A DNA stretch of 64,000 nucleotides. Source: Curtobacterium sp. MCSS17_015. Lineage in GTDB: Bacteria; Actinomycetota; Actinomycetes; Actinomycetales; Microbacteriaceae. This document shows, in pieces, positions 1 through 8,703 of the stretch. Under the pieces are notes generated by a model, which worked only from the letters and a program-made list of their open reading frames with translations, did no database searches and was not told the DNA's origin. The translations under genes were made by a program, and so were the position numbers. Position 1 is the stretch's first letter. Every line of letters begins with the position of its first letter. The stretch spans positions 1,922,001-1,986,000 of the forward strand of contig NZ_CP126256.1 of assembly GCF_003234265.2 (NCBI RefSeq). Reading direction: 5' to 3'.

Positions 1-1
1 C

Positions 2-1057
2 GCGGGTGACCACGTGGTCAGCGCCGCGAGCATCTACGAGGGGACGCGGGGGTTGCTCCTGCAGAACCTCGGGCGGCTCGGCATCGAGGTCGACTTCGTC
101 GCCGATGCGCGTGACCTCGACGCGTGGGCCGCCGCGGTCCGTCCCGAGACGAAGCTGTTCTTCGCCGAGACGATCCCGAACCCGAAGAACGACGTCCTCG
201 ACATCTCCGGCGTCGCCGAGGTCGCCCACCGCGCCGGGGTTCCGCTCGTCGTGGACAACACCCTGGCCACCCCGTACCTCGTGCAGCCGGTCGACCACGG
301 CGCCGACGTCGTCATCCACTCCGCGTCGAAGTTCCTGTCGGGCCACGGCGCCGGTCTCGGCGGGGTCGTCGTCGACGGCGGCCGGTTCGACTGGAGCGCC
401 ACACCCGAGCGTTGGCCGCACCTCACCCGGCCGGACCGGTTGCTCGGCGGCGCGAGCCACGTCGAGCGCTCCGGCCACCGCGCGTTCATCGCGTACGCGC
501 GGGAAGTCGTCGCGGCCCGCATCGGCCCGGCCCCGTCGCCCTTCAACGCGTTCCTCCTCCGACAGGGCATCGAGACACTGTCGCTCCGGGTCGAGCGCCA
601 CGTCGCGAACGCGCTCGCCGTGGCCACGTGGTTGGAGGCGCAGCCGGAGGTGACGAGCGTCGACCACGCGGGGCTCGCCTCCAGTCCGCACCACGACCTC
701 GCCCAGCGGTACCTGCCCCGCGGTGCCGGGTCCGTGTTCGCCTTCACGCTCGCCGGCGGCGAGCCGGCCGCGCACGCCCTCATCGACGCCGTGACGCTGT
801 TCAGCCGGATGACCCACCTCGGCGACGTCCGGTCGCTCGTGCTGCACCCCGCGTCGACCACGCACGCCGGCAGGACTCCCGCGGAACGCGCCGCGCAGGG
901 CATCGGCGACGGGCTCGTCCGCCTGTCGGTCGGCATCGAGGACGTCGCGGACCTCATCGGCGACCTGGAACGCGGCTTCGCCGCCGTGCGCCGAGCCGCC
1001 GTCGTCGGCCGGGAGGCCCGCCCCGCCTCCGCCGCGACCGTCGCCGGAGCGCGCTGA
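2..1057 (+). CDS. metY: O-acetylhomoserine aminocarboxypropyltransferase (sulfhydrylase), 5' truncated by window edge
   Basis: This is a PLP-dependent Cys/Met-metabolism enzyme that would make homocysteine from O-acetylhomoserine and sulfide in the cytoplasm. The reading frame is open from the window edge, so the N-terminal part (roughly the first quarter) lies outside; 351 residues are visible. The PLP-binding aspartate is in PLVVDNT (residue 85 of the visible part) and the Schiff-base lysine is in HSASK (residue 110). The C-terminal FSRMTHLGDVRSL and SVGIED stretches are typical of the O-acetylhomoserine branch. The stop codon overlaps the start of the next gene (TGATG), so the two are probably translationally coupled. 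A related cystathionine gamma-synthase-type activity cannot be excluded. Confidence 0.85.
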   Translation, partial: AGDHVVSAASIYEGTRGLLLQNLGRLGIEVDFVADARDLDAWAAAVRPETKLFFAETIPNPKNDVLDISGVAEVAHRAGVPLVVDNTLATPYLVQPVDHGADVVIHSASKFLSGHGAGLGGVVVDGGRFDWSATPERWPHLTRPDRLLGGASHVERSGHRAFIAYAREVVAARIGPAPSPFNAFLLRQGIETLSLRVERHVANALAVATWLEAQPEVTSVDHAGLASSPHHDLAQRYLPRGAGSVFAFTLAGGEPAAHALIDAVTLFSRMTHLGDVRSLVLHPASTTHAGRTPAERAAQGIGDGLVRLSVGIEDVADLIGDLERGFAAVRRAAVVGREARPASAATVAGAR

Positions 1058-2361
1058 TGGCCGGCCTGCAGCACATCGGCTACTTCTTCTCGCGCGGGTT
1101 CGGTCCGCAGGCGTGGGGCCGGGCGGACTGGCACTGGGGGTACGACTGGACGAGGCCCGACCTGTACCAGCAGTCGGTGCGGGCGCTCGAGGACGCAGGG
1201 TTCGACCTCGTCATCGCCGAGGACGCCGTCTCGCTCGGGGACCCGTCGACGCTCGACCTCCGGATCCGGCAGGCGTACGGGGGTCCGAAGCACGACCCGC
1301 TCCTGCTCGCCCCGTGGCTGTTCGCCGCCACCCGGCGCATCGGCGTGGCACCGACGGTGAACGCCGGGGTCACGCCGCCGTACCTCGCCGCTCGGCAGCT
1401 CGCCACGCTCGCGCACCTGTCGTCCGGCCGACTCGGCGTCAACGTCGTCACGGACGTGGGCAGCGCCCGGCACGCCGGCCTCGACCCGTTGCCGCACGAC
1501 GCCGCCTACGACCGCGCCGAGGAGTGGATCGGGCTGCTCCGACGCCTCTGGCGCTCGTGGGGTCCCGGGTACGTCGGGTCCGAGTCGGACTGGCACTTCG
1601 CCGACGGGGCCGCACTCGACGCGTTCACCCACGAGGGCGGGTACTTCCGCACCGCCGGGCCGCTCAACGCCCTCCCCCTCGACGACGACCCCGTCGTGGT
1701 CTCCCCCGGCGGCTCGGGCCGCGGCCTCGGCTTCGCGGGGGCGCACTCCGACGTGCAGCTCGCCCTCGCGCCCCTGTCCGCGGCAGCCGTCTCGGCCTAC
1801 CGGCGGAAGGTCCACGACGCCGCAGCGCTCGTCGGCCGCAGCCCGACCGACCTGCGCGTCCTGTTCGTCCTCAAGCCCGTCCTGGTCTCCTCGGCCGCCG
1901 AGGCCGACCGCATCGTCGAGGCATCACGGCACCCGTCGGACGACGACCTGCGCGCCGTGGCCCTGGCGTTCTCGAGCGACTCCGAGACCGACCTGCTCGC
2001 GCTCGACCTCGACGCCCCGATCCCGGACGGCACCTTCGCCGACCACGTCTCGGCCGGCACCGTCCGTGGTCTCGTCGGCGACACACCGGACGCTCCGCTG
2101 CGCGAGCTGCTCACCCGCAAGGCCCGACTCGGCCGCGTCGCCGACCGGTCGGGGTTCGTCGGGACGGCGGACGAGTTCGCGGACTTCATCGAGGAGCTGG
2201 CCACCGACGCGGACAACGACGGCGTGATCCTGTCCGGCGACCTGCACCCTGCGCAGGTCTACCGGATGCTCGGCGACCTGGTGCCGGTGCTCCGGCAGCG
2301 CGGGCTCCTGCGTCGCGAGTACGGCGACGGGGGCATCCGCGCCAACCTGTTCGACTTCTGA
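1057..2361 (+). CDS. LLM-class flavin-dependent monooxygenase (NtaA/SnaA/DszA type)
   Basis: This 434-residue protein belongs to the bacterial luciferase-like, FMNH2-dependent monooxygenases of the NtaA/SnaA/DszA group, which act on sulfur compounds, chelators or other xenobiotics. Recognisable parts are the N-terminal GYFFSRGFG stretch, the [10 protein letters not shown] segment that follows the substrate-binding barrel strands, the SPGGSGRG loop and a C-terminal [13 protein letters not shown] stretch. The ATG shares one base with the metY stop codon, so it is chosen with confidence. Coupling to a homocysteine-forming sulfhydrylase suggests a role in releasing sulfite or sulfide from organosulfur compounds; this is inference. 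No flavin reductase is visible nearby. The next gene is convergent and begins 7 bases away. Confidence 0.8.
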   Translation: MAGLQHIGYFFSRGFGPQAWGRADWHWGYDWTRPDLYQQSVRALEDAGFDLVIAEDAVSLGDPSTLDLRIRQAYGGPKHDPLLLAPWLFAATRRIGVAPTVNAGVTPPYLAARQLATLAHLSSGRLGVNVVTDVGSARHAGLDPLPHDAAYDRAEEWIGLLRRLWRSWGPGYVGSESDWHFADGAALDAFTHEGGYFRTAGPLNALPLDDDPVVVSPGGSGRGLGFAGAHSDVQLALAPLSAAAVSAYRRKVHDAAALVGRSPTDLRVLFVLKPVLVSSAAEADRIVEASRHPSDDDLRAVALAFSSDSETDLLALDLDAPIPDGTFADHVSAGTVRGLVGDTPDAPLRELLTRKARLGRVADRSGFVGTADEFADFIEELATDADNDGVILSGDLHPAQVYRMLGDLVPVLRQRGLLRREYGDGGIRANLFDF

Positions 2362-2368
2362 CTCCTCG

Positions 2369-3217
2369 CTACTTCTTCTTGTCCGACTTCTTCTTGTCCG
2401 ACTTCTTGCCGCCGTCCTGCTTCTCGTCCGACTTCTTGCCGGCGTCCTTCTTCTTGTCCGACGTCTTCTTGTCGGACTGCTTGCTGCCGTCCTTCTTCTT
2501 GTCCGACTTCTTCTTGTCCGACTTCTTCTTGTCCGACTTCTTCTTGTCCGACTTCTTGCCGCCGTCCTGCTGGTCCACGTCCGCGACCCCGCTCGTTGCG
2601 TCGTCGTCGTCCGGGGCCGCGACCCCGTCGACCGGCTCGACGACCACCGCTCTGCCGGTGTCCGCGAGGACGTCGACCGCCTGCTCCTCGGCCACCGGAG
2701 CGAGCGCGTCCTCGACCCGCTCGACCACGATCTCGGCACCGGACTCGGCCAGTCGCAGCAGCGCCTGGGCGGCCCGGAGCCTCGTCGTCGACCGACGGGC
2801 CAACGCGTCCGCACGCGCGGACTCGAGGAAGGTCCGCAGCGCGCGCTCCGGCTGGCTCCGGCCGCGCGGAGCCGAACGGTCGAGCCGGTCAAGCTCACCC
2901 GCGACACCGGCGACGTCGTCCTCGACGTGCTCGTGGCGTACGGACTCGACCAGCGCGGCGACCGCTGCGGCTGCCTTCTCGACCGCGGGATCCCGCTGGT
3001 CCAGGACCACGAGCATCTCGAAGACCGCGCCGTAGGACATCGTCTCGAGCCGGACCGGCTCGGCACCCCGCCCACGGAGCACCAGGCGTGCGTCGGGTGT
3101 CGGCAGCCAGGCGACGACGGCTGCGACCGAGGCGACCGAGGCGACGATGCGCTCGTACTCGGCCAGGCCCAGACGGTCCTGCTCTCGCAGTCGGACTCGG
3201 ATCGCGATCTCCTGCAC
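2369..3217 (-). CDS. Hypothetical protein with a lysine-rich KSDKK-repeat tail
   Basis: I do not recognise a family. The 282-residue product has an alpha/beta N-terminal part (about 1-105), a helical Arg/Ala-rich middle (about 105-180) and an Asp/Ala-rich linker. It ends in a tail of about 65 residues (from about 217) built from repeats of K-S-D-K-K separated by DGG, DGS or DAG spacers, which runs to the stop codon. The GTG start is supported by a GAGAGG sequence six bases upstream. The tail resembles the basic C-terminal tails of nucleic-acid-binding proteins such as actinobacterial HU or S2 extensions, so RNA, DNA or polyanion binding is possible. It lies between a convergent monooxygenase gene and ssrA, and looks monocistronic. 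Confidence 0.7.
   Translation of the reverse strand: MQEIAIRVRLREQDRLGLAEYERIVASVASVAAVVAWLPTPDARLVLRGRGAEPVRLETMSYGAVFEMLVVLDQRDPAVEKAAAAVAALVESVRHEHVEDDVAGVAGELDRLDRSAPRGRSQPERALRTFLESARADALARRSTTRLRAAQALLRLAESGAEIVVERVEDALAPVAEEQAVDVLADTGRAVVVEPVDGVAAPDDDDATSGVADVDQQDGGKKSDKKKSDKKKSDKKKSDKKKDGSKQSDKKTSDKKKDAGKKSDEKQDGGKKSDKKKSDKKK
2371..2567 (-). repeat. 15-bp in-frame tandem repeats encoding KSDKK units
   Basis: The 3' end of the preceding hypothetical gene is built from repeats of a 15-base unit (acttcttcttgtccg on the + strand), interrupted by short gccgccgtcctgc-type spacers. At least nine recognisable units are present, some of them identical. The mRNA strand is purine-rich, with runs of AAG codons. 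Identical in-frame units make this a site where repeat number could change by recombination or slippage without breaking the frame. Confidence 0.85.
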
Positions 3218-3351
3218 GGGGTACCTCTCGCTCGGGGACGGCGTCGGCGGGGTGCCGTACCGTGCCCCGGAGCGTAGTCCTCGCGCCCGGCAGCTCCACG
3301 AACGGGCAGGCCGCCGTCAGCACCCGGACGAGCAGAACGCCCGGGCATGCA

Positions 3352-3389
3352 GAACGCCCCGCACGGTCCGGGGACGGTGCGGGGCGTTC
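3352..3389 (-). terminator. Hairpin terminator downstream of ssrA
   Basis: A perfect 13-bp inverted repeat (3352-3364 with 3377-3389, arm gaacgccccgcac) encloses a 12-base loop. It lies 40 bases past the 3' end of tmRNA and upstream of the next gene on the same strand, so it probably ends the ssrA transcript. There is no strong U-run, which is common in GC-rich actinobacteria. Confidence 0.7.
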
Positions 3390-3428
3390 GGTGACGACTC
3401 ACGTGACAGTGGTCCGACGATCGGCAGG

Positions 3429-3804
3429 TGGTGGAGATGGGGGGAATCGAACCCCCGTCCATCGCTGCAATTCGACGTCTTCTACGGGCGTATCCGGATG
3501 TGCGTTCTGCTCGGCCCCGTCCGTTGCTACCGGCTTCTCGGACGACAGGCCCAGTCTCAGTGCAAGTCCCGCGCGGCCCTGAGGCACAACCGCGCAGCAA
3601 GTCCCCTGGATGACGCCGGACTCAGGTTAGGGAACGATCACCTGGCCGACGGACTTCATGTGCTGGGCTGCTTACGCAGCGAGAGCGAAGTCAGTGCGCT
3701 TGGAATTGGCACTTGTTGTTTTCCACGGATCGTTGACGAGATGACCGTGGGTCCTCGGCCCGCTTCCCGTCGGCACACAGGCGATGTCGAAACCGATCAT
3801 CCCC
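3429..3804 (-). ncRNA. ssrA: Transfer-messenger RNA (tmRNA)
   Basis: This RNA rescues stalled ribosomes with SmpB and adds a degradation tag. The 5' end (GGGGATGATCGGTTTCGACA, at 3804 and down) and the 3' end (CCCCCATCTCCACCA, at 3429) pair to form the tRNA-like acceptor stem; CCA is encoded. The T-arm GGTTCGATTCC is visible near the 3' end. The tag frame at 3710-3672 encodes ANSKRTDFALAA followed by TAA, with the resume alanine GCC. The length of 376 bases is normal for the one-piece form. smpB lies directly upstream on the same strand. Confidence 0.95.
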
Positions 3805-3884
3805 ATGCAGGCCGTCGTGCGGACCACTGTCACGCTGTTGAGTTGTCACGCCTGCGGCCCCGGAGGGTACTGGTGCAGGCAGCT

Positions 3885-3904
3885 GTTCAGTCTACCGACT
3901 GAAC
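3885..3904. repeat. 8-bp inverted repeat between smpB and ssrA
   Basis: The sequence gttcagtc-tacc-gactgaac is a perfect 8-bp hairpin with a four-base loop, 28 bases after the smpB stop codon and about 80 bases before the tmRNA 5' end. It may be a weak smpB terminator or an RNA-processing or regulatory site for ssrA. No U-run follows it. Confidence 0.45.
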
Positions 3905-3931
3905 GGTGTCGACGCTAGTCGGCCCGGCTGA

Positions 3932-4408
3932 TCACTCGCCGAGACGGTTCCGTGAGCGCATGGCCCGCTCGGCCTCACGCTTGTCGGTCTTCTCGCGCAG
4001 CGCCTGGCGCTTGTCGAACTCGCGCTTGCCCTTCGCGACCGCGATCTCGACCTTGGCTCGACCGTCCGAGAAGTAGATCTTCATCGGGACGAGGGTGTAG
4101 CCACCCTGCGACGTCTTGTGCGAGATCTTCACGATCTCCTGCTTGTGGAGGAGCAACTTCCGCTTGCGTCGCGGCGCGTGGTTGTTCCACGTCCCCTCGG
4201 TGTACTCGGGGATGTGCACAGCGTCGAGCCAGGCCTCTCCCGCGTCCACGAAGGCGTACCCGTCGACGAGCGACGCCCGTCCTTCGCGCAGGGACTTCAC
4301 CTCGGTGCCGCTGAGGACCATGCCGGCCTCGTACGTGTCCTCGATGAGGTAGTCGTGGCGCGCACGACGGTTCGTCGCGACGACCTTCTCCCCGCGTTCC
4401 TTCGCCAT
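3932..4408 (-). CDS. smpB: SsrA-binding protein SmpB
   Basis: SmpB binds the tRNA-like domain of tmRNA and brings it to stalled ribosomes. The 158-residue product has the usual oligonucleotide-binding-fold landmarks: N-terminal [25 protein letters not shown], the [10 protein letters not shown] loop and RKRKLLLHK. It ends in the basic tail ([21 protein letters not shown]) that enters the decoding centre in place of the anticodon arm. The ATG at 4408 is preceded by GAAGGAG at good spacing; a longer in-frame start at 4468 lacks such support. It lies directly upstream of ssrA. Confidence 0.95.
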   Translation of the reverse strand: MAKERGEKVVATNRRARHDYLIEDTYEAGMVLSGTEVKSLREGRASLVDGYAFVDAGEAWLDAVHIPEYTEGTWNNHAPRRKRKLLLHKQEIVKISHKTSQGGYTLVPMKIYFSDGRAKVEIAVAKGKREFDKRQALREKTDKREAERAMRSRNRLGE

Positions 4409-4468
4409 GCCCGGCTCCTTCTCGATGGTGTGCGCTCGCCCCTGCGAGCCGCCCAGCATATCGAACAC

Positions 4469-4507
4469 CGACGGGCCCGCGCACCTTCCCGGTCCACGGG
4501 CCCGTCG
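4469..4507 (-). terminator. Hairpin between ftsX and smpB
   Basis: Perfect 11-bp arms (cgacgggcccg at 4469-4479 and its complement at 4497-4507) enclose a 17-base loop, starting about 20 bases after the ftsX stop. It probably ends the ftsEX transcript. A TATGCT hexamer at 4456-4461 just after it could be the smpB -10 box. Confidence 0.65.
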
Positions 4508-4528
4508 TGGGCGGTCGGAGCCGCCGGG

Positions 4529-5443
4529 TCAGACCTTGAGGTAGCGGCGGATGGCGATCGACGCCGACACCGCCGCCAGGATCACGCCGATCACGATCAC
4601 CGCCGGGACGACGATGGCCGCGTCGTCCATCCCGATGAACGCCGTGCCCGAGAAGCGCTTCGTCAGGTAGTTCCGGACGAAGAACCACACCACCGCCAGG
4701 ATCGCGCCGCCAGCCAGGACAGCGCCCACCGCGGCGGCGATCACCCCCTCGAGCACGAACGGCGTCTGGATGAAGCGGTTCGACGCGCCCACCAACCGCA
4801 TGATGCCGAGTTCGCGGCGTCTCGAGAATGCCGACAGCCGGATCGTCGTCGCGATGAGCAGCACCGCCGCGATGAGCATGAGGGACGCGATGCCGATCGC
4901 CGTGTACGACGAGGCGTTCAGCAGGTTGAAGATCGGCTGCAGGTACCCGCGCTGGTCGACGACGCTCTGCACGCCCGCGACCTTCGACAGGCTCTCGACG
5001 AGCACGTCCGCCTGCGACGGGTTCTTCAGGTTCACCCAGAAGGTCTCGTTGAGGTACTCGGGCTTGACGAACTCCGTGGCCGGCGAGTCCTTGAACTGCT
5101 GCTTGAACCGCGTGTAGGCGTCCTGCTGGTCCTCGAAGTACGACTTCTCGATGTACGGCTGCAGCGTCGACGACTCGAGCTGCTGCTTGATCTGCGCGCG
5201 CTGGTCGTCGGTGGCCTTCGCGCCGGTGCAGTTGCCCGTGGTGTCGGTGTCGGTGCACAGGTACACGGCGACCTGGGCACGGTCGTACCAGTACCCCTTC
5301 ATCTGGTTGATCTGCATCTGGAGCAGGATCGCGGTGCCGACGAAGGTCAGCGAGATGAAGGTGACGAGGACGACCGACACCACCATCGAGGCGTTCCGGC
5401 GGAGGCCGGAGCCGACCTCGGCCATGACGAGACCGAGCCTCAT
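4529..5443 (-). CDS. ftsX: Cell division protein FtsX, ABC-type permease subunit
   Basis: FtsX is the membrane half of FtsEX, which regulates peptidoglycan hydrolases at the division site; in actinobacteria the hydrolase is RipC-like. The 304-residue sequence shows a cytoplasmic N-terminus, a first membrane segment (about 20-42) and an extracytoplasmic loop (about 45-170) carrying two cysteines in [10 protein letters not shown]. Three more membrane segments follow near 180-205, 235-260 and 275-298, with the conserved [14 protein letters not shown] segment between the second and third. It overlaps ftsE by four bases (ATGA), so both are co-translated. The length is typical of the family. Confidence 0.93.
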   Translation of the reverse strand: MRLGLVMAEVGSGLRRNASMVVSVVLVTFISLTFVGTAILLQMQINQMKGYWYDRAQVAVYLCTDTDTTGNCTGAKATDDQRAQIKQQLESSTLQPYIEKSYFEDQQDAYTRFKQQFKDSPATEFVKPEYLNETFWVNLKNPSQADVLVESLSKVAGVQSVVDQRGYLQPIFNLLNASSYTAIGIASLMLIAAVLLIATTIRLSAFSRRRELGIMRLVGASNRFIQTPFVLEGVIAAAVGAVLAGGAILAVVWFFVRNYLTKRFSGTAFIGMDDAAIVVPAVIVIGVILAAVSASIAIRRYLKV

Positions 5444-6195
5444 CGGATGAGCCCCGGGATCGTCTGGATGCCGGTGGTGTTCGACACGGTGCCACGCTGG
5501 ATCGGCAGCGCCTGGGTCTGGTAGCCGCCGGCCTGCTCGTCACGGAGGACCGTGCCGCCGGAGAGCTCGATGACCCGTCGCTGCATCTGGTTCACGATGC
5601 TGGCGTCGTGCGTGGCCATGAGGATCGTCGTGCCTCCCTGGTTGATGCGTTCGAGGAGCGCCATGATGCCCGCCGAGGTCGTCGGGTCGAGGTTGCCCGT
5701 CGGCTCGTCGGCGAGCAGGACAGCCGGCTTGTTGACGACCGCGCGGGCGATCGCGACGCGCTGCTGCTCGCCACCGGAGAGTTCGTGCGGCATCCGGGTC
5801 GCCTTGCCGGAGAGCCCGACGAGCTTGAGGACGTCGGTGACGGACTCGCTGATGAAGCCCTTGCTCTTGCCGATCACCTGCAGCGAGAACGCGACGTTGT
5901 CGAAGACGTTCTTGTTCGGCAGCAGCCGGAAGTCCTGGAACACGACGCCGAGGTTGCGACGGAAGTACGGGACCTTGCGGGACGACAGTGCGCCGAGCCG
6001 CTGGCCGAGGACGTGGATCTGCCCGCGGGAGGGCTTCTCCTCCTTGAGGACGAGCCGGAGGAAGCTCGACTTCCCGGAGCCGGACGCACCGACGAGGAAG
6101 ACGAACTCACCCTTGAGGATCTCGAGGGTGACGTTGTCGAGAGCGGGACTCGGGTTGCCCGAGTACACCTTGGTGACCTGGTCGAATTTGATCAT
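5440..6195 (-). CDS. ftsE: Cell division ATP-binding protein FtsE
   Basis: FtsE is the ATPase that drives FtsX. All ABC motifs are present: Walker [10 protein letters not shown] (residues 36-44), the Q-loop [10 protein letters not shown], the signature [14 protein letters not shown], Walker [15 protein letters not shown] and the H-loop MATHD. After about residue 220 there is a roughly 30-residue C-terminal extension rich in Thr, Gln and Gly, of the kind seen in actinobacterial FtsE. The gene is followed by ftsX with a four-base overlap. The ATG has no clear Shine-Dalgarno sequence but lies nine bases after a TACCCT hexamer. Confidence 0.95.
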   Translation of the reverse strand: MIKFDQVTKVYSGNPSPALDNVTLEILKGEFVFLVGASGSGKSSFLRLVLKEEKPSRGQIHVLGQRLGALSSRKVPYFRRNLGVVFQDFRLLPNKNVFDNVAFSLQVIGKSKGFISESVTDVLKLVGLSGKATRMPHELSGGEQQRVAIARAVVNKPAVLLADEPTGNLDPTTSAGIMALLERINQGGTTILMATHDASIVNQMQRRVIELSGGTVLRDEQAGGYQTQALPIQRGTVSNTTGIQTIPGLIR

Positions 6196-6204
6196 GACCG
6201 GATC

Positions 6205-6210
6205 AGGGTA
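6205..6210 (-). promoter_or_regulatory. Candidate -10 box of ftsE (TACCCT)
   Basis: TACCCT on the minus strand ends nine bases before the ftsE ATG, and no Shine-Dalgarno sequence lies between. This fits a leaderless or nearly leaderless transcript. No convincing -35 box is visible. Confidence 0.45.
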
Positions 6211-6290
6211 GGTCGCGAACCGGTGATCCCGCTCCAGGCGCGCGGCTGGAGGAACCAGCGAGCTCGGTCAGATCGGCCCTGGCTCGCCGC

Positions 6291-7400
6291 TCAGTCCTCG
6301 TCGGGACGCTTCCGCCAGCGGATGCCGGCGTTGATGAAGCCGTCGAGGTCGCCGTCGAACACCGCTGACGGGTTGTTGACCTCGTACTCCGTCCGCAGGT
6401 CCTTGACCATCTGGTACGGCGCGAGCACGTAGTTGCGGATCTGGTCGCCCCAGCTGGCCGTGATCGTGCCGGCGAGTTCCTTCTTCTTCGCGTTCTCCTC
6501 TTCCTTCTTGAGGAGCAGGAGGCGCGACTGCAGCACGCGCATGGCCGCGGCCCGGTTCTGGATCTGCGACTTCTCGTTCTGCATGGACACGACGGTGCCG
6601 GTCGGCAGGTGGGTCAGGCGCACGGCGGAGTCGGTCGTGTTGACGGACTGCCCACCGGGCCCGGACGAACGGAACACGTCGACGCGGATGTCGTTCTCCG
6701 GGATGTCGATGACGGCGGTCTCCGGCATGAGCGGGATGACCTCGACCGCGGCGAAAGACGTCTGGCGCTTGCCCGCGGCACCGAACGGCGACATGCGGAC
6801 CAGACGGTGCGTGCCGGCCTCGACCGACAGCGTGCCGAACGCGTGCGGACCGTCGACCTCGAACGTGGCGGACTTGATGCCCGCTTCCTCCGCGTAGGAG
6901 GTGTCCATCACGGTGACCTTCTGGTCGTGCTGCTCGGCGTACCGCAGGTACATGCGCATGAGCATCTCGGCGAAGTCGGCCGCGTCGACACCACCGGCAC
7001 CGGCGCGGATGGTGATGACGGCGGGCCGGTCGTCGTACTCGCCGTCGAGGAGGGTCTGCACCTCGAGCTCGCCCATGGTCTTGGTGATCGCGGCCAGTTC
7101 GGCGATCGCCTCGTCGGCGGACTCCTGGTCCTCCGCCTCGTTCGCCATCTCGACCAGGACCTCGAGGTCGTCGAGGCGCTGCTCGGTGGCCGTGAGCTTC
7201 TTCAGCTCGGCCTGCCGGTGGGCGAGCGCGCTCGTCACCTGCTGCGCGTGGTCGGTGTCCTCCCACAGGTCGGGCGCGCCGGCCTGCTCGCTCAGCTCCG
7301 CGATCTCACGCTCGAGGCGGTCCACGTCGACCACCGAGCGGATGTTCCCGAAGGTCACGCGGAGTGCGTTGAGCTGTTCGGCGATGTCCAGTTCGACCAT
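6291..7400 (-). CDS. prfB: Peptide chain release factor 2
   Basis: RF2 reads UGA and UAA and triggers peptide release. The 369-residue product has the codon-recognition tripeptide SPF (204-206) and the catalytic GGQ (249-251), preceded by a coiled N-terminal domain. The frame is continuous, so the programmed +1 frameshift that autoregulates prfB in E. coli and many other bacteria is absent. The ATG at 7400 follows a TAGGAT hexamer by eight bases. It lies upstream of ftsEX, a gene order common in actinobacteria (prfB-ftsE-ftsX-smpB). Confidence 0.96.
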   Translation of the reverse strand: MVELDIAEQLNALRVTFGNIRSVVDVDRLEREIAELSEQAGAPDLWEDTDHAQQVTSALAHRQAELKKLTATEQRLDDLEVLVEMANEAEDQESADEAIAELAAITKTMGELEVQTLLDGEYDDRPAVITIRAGAGGVDAADFAEMLMRMYLRYAEQHDQKVTVMDTSYAEEAGIKSATFEVDGPHAFGTLSVEAGTHRLVRMSPFGAAGKRQTSFAAVEVIPLMPETAVIDIPENDIRVDVFRSSGPGGQSVNTTDSAVRLTHLPTGTVVSMQNEKSQIQNRAAAMRVLQSRLLLLKKEEENAKKKELAGTITASWGDQIRNYVLAPYQMVKDLRTEYEVNNPSAVFDGDLDGFINAGIRWRKRPDED

Positions 7401-7408
7401 GGTCCCCG

Positions 7409-7414
7409 ATCCTA
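7409..7414 (-). promoter_or_regulatory. Candidate -10 box of prfB (TAGGAT)
   Basis: TAGGAT ends eight bases before the prfB ATG. The spacer CGGGGACC holds a weak GGGGA that could still serve as a ribosome site, so the leaderless reading is likely but not certain. Confidence 0.45.
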
Positions 7415-7481
7415 CCGGCGCTTCCCGGCCGGGAGGACCGGACCGGCTCCGTCCCGCCGCTCGCGGAACCGGGTCGGCCGG

Positions 7482-8645
7482 TCAGCGTCCGAGCGACGGT
7501 TCCCGGGACGCCATGCCGGCGGCACCCGCGCGCGCCACCGCAGCGGGCAGCGCCGCCAGGAACGCGTCGACGTCGTCGTCCGTCGAGGTGTGCCCCAGTG
7601 TGATGCGGAGCGCACCGCGCGCGTCGTCCTCGCTGAGCCCCATCGCGAGCAGCACGTGCGAGGCCTCCGGCACGCCGGCCTGACACGCCGATCCGGTGGA
7701 CACCGCGACCCCGGCGGCGTCGAGGAGGAACAGCAGCGAGTCCCCCTCGCAGCCCGGGAACGTGAAGTGCGCGTTGCCGGGGAGCCGGTCGTCCGGATCC
7801 CCCATCAGCACCGCGGTCGGCACCGCGGCCCGGACCCCGGCGACGAGCCGGTCACGCAGGTGTCGGACGTCGGCGTGCGGTGCTGCGGCGGCGACCCCGA
7901 ACGCGGCGGCGGCTGGCGCGTCCTGCGTGCCGCTCCGGACCTGGCGCTGCTGACCACCGCCGTGGATGAGGGGCTCGACGACGGCCCGGCGGCCGAGCAC
8001 GAGTGCACCGACGCCGACCGGACCGCCGATCTTGTGCGCCGAGACGCTCAGCGCGTCGAGACCCGATGCGGCGAAGTCGACCGGGACCTGGCCGTAGGCG
8101 GCGACCGCGTCGCTGTGCACCGGGACGCCGGCCGCGTGTGCGAGGGCGACGATCCGATCGACGGGCTGCACGGTGCCGACCTCGTTGTTCGCCCACAGGA
8201 ACGTGACGAGGGCGACGTCGTCGGCGGAGGCGAGTCGGGCCTCCAGTCCCGCCAGGTCGACGCGGCCCTGGGCGTCGAGCGGGACGACGTCGACGACGGC
8301 GCCCTCGTGTCGCTCCAGCCAATCGACGGTGTCGACCGTCGCGTGGTGCTCGCCGGCGGGCACGACGATGCGCGGACGCCGACGGTCCCGTTGCCGCGCC
8401 CAGAACAGGCCCTTCACCGCCAGGTTGATGCTCTCGGTGCCGCCGGAGGTGAAGACGACCTCCACCGGGTCGGCGCCGAGCGACGCGGCGACCCGGGCAC
8501 GACCGTCCTCGAGCAGCATCCGGGCGCGCTGGCCGGCGCTGTGGATCGACGACGGGTTGCCGACGGTGGCCAGCGCGTCGGTGAACGCGGCGAGCGCCGC
8601 GGGCAGGATCGGCGTGGTCGCGGCGTGGTCGAGGTAGACGGGCAC
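7482..8645 (-). CDS. Cysteine desulfurase, NifS/IscS class
   Basis: This PLP enzyme takes sulfur from cysteine for Fe-S clusters and thiolated tRNA. The 387-residue product starts with the family signature YLDHAATTP. It has HATVD after the H100 region, the PLP lysine in SVSAHK (K205), the RSGTQ segment and the persulfide cysteine in STGSAC (C321). The ATG is preceded by AAAGGGG. It is divergent from glgX and upstream of prfB. In many actinobacteria a gene of this type precedes mnmA and serves tRNA 2-thiolation; no mnmA is visible here, so whether it feeds Fe-S or tRNA sulfur is undecided. Confidence 0.9.
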   Translation of the reverse strand: MPVYLDHAATTPILPAALAAFTDALATVGNPSSIHSAGQRARMLLEDGRARVAASLGADPVEVVFTSGGTESINLAVKGLFWARQRDRRRPRIVVPAGEHHATVDTVDWLERHEGAVVDVVPLDAQGRVDLAGLEARLASADDVALVTFLWANNEVGTVQPVDRIVALAHAAGVPVHSDAVAAYGQVPVDFAASGLDALSVSAHKIGGPVGVGALVLGRRAVVEPLIHGGGQQRQVRSGTQDAPAAAAFGVAAAAPHADVRHLRDRLVAGVRAAVPTAVLMGDPDDRLPGNAHFTFPGCEGDSLLFLLDAAGVAVSTGSACQAGVPEASHVLLAMGLSEDDARGALRITLGHTSTDDDVDAFLAALPAAVARAGAAGMASREPSLGR

Positions 8646-8681
8646 GGGGTACCCCTTTCTGGAGCGTTTTCAGGATACCCG

Positions 8682-8687
8682 GCTGGC
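8682..8687 (-). promoter_or_regulatory. Candidate -10 box of the cysteine desulfurase gene (TATCCT)
   Basis: TATCCT lies 36 bases before the ATG and would give a leader of about 30 bases containing the AAAGGGG ribosome site. It is only four bases from the divergent glgX -10 candidate. Confidence 0.4.
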
Positions 8688-8691
8688 CTCG

Positions 8692-8697
8692 TACCCT
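8692..8697 (+). promoter_or_regulatory. Candidate -10 box of glgX (TACCCT)
   Basis: TACCCT ends six bases before the glgX GTG, with no Shine-Dalgarno sequence between them. A leaderless transcript is likely. Confidence 0.45.
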
Positions 8698-8703
8698 GGT
8701 GGC

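Noticed and set aside
2371..2567. CRISPR-like array from the regular 15-bp repeats
   Set aside because: The units are contiguous, in frame and without unique spacers; they are coding repeats for KSDKK.
6291..7400. Programmed frameshift in prfB
   Set aside because: The frame is continuous from ATG to stop with no early in-frame TGA or CTTTGA-type slippery site, as usual in actinobacteria.
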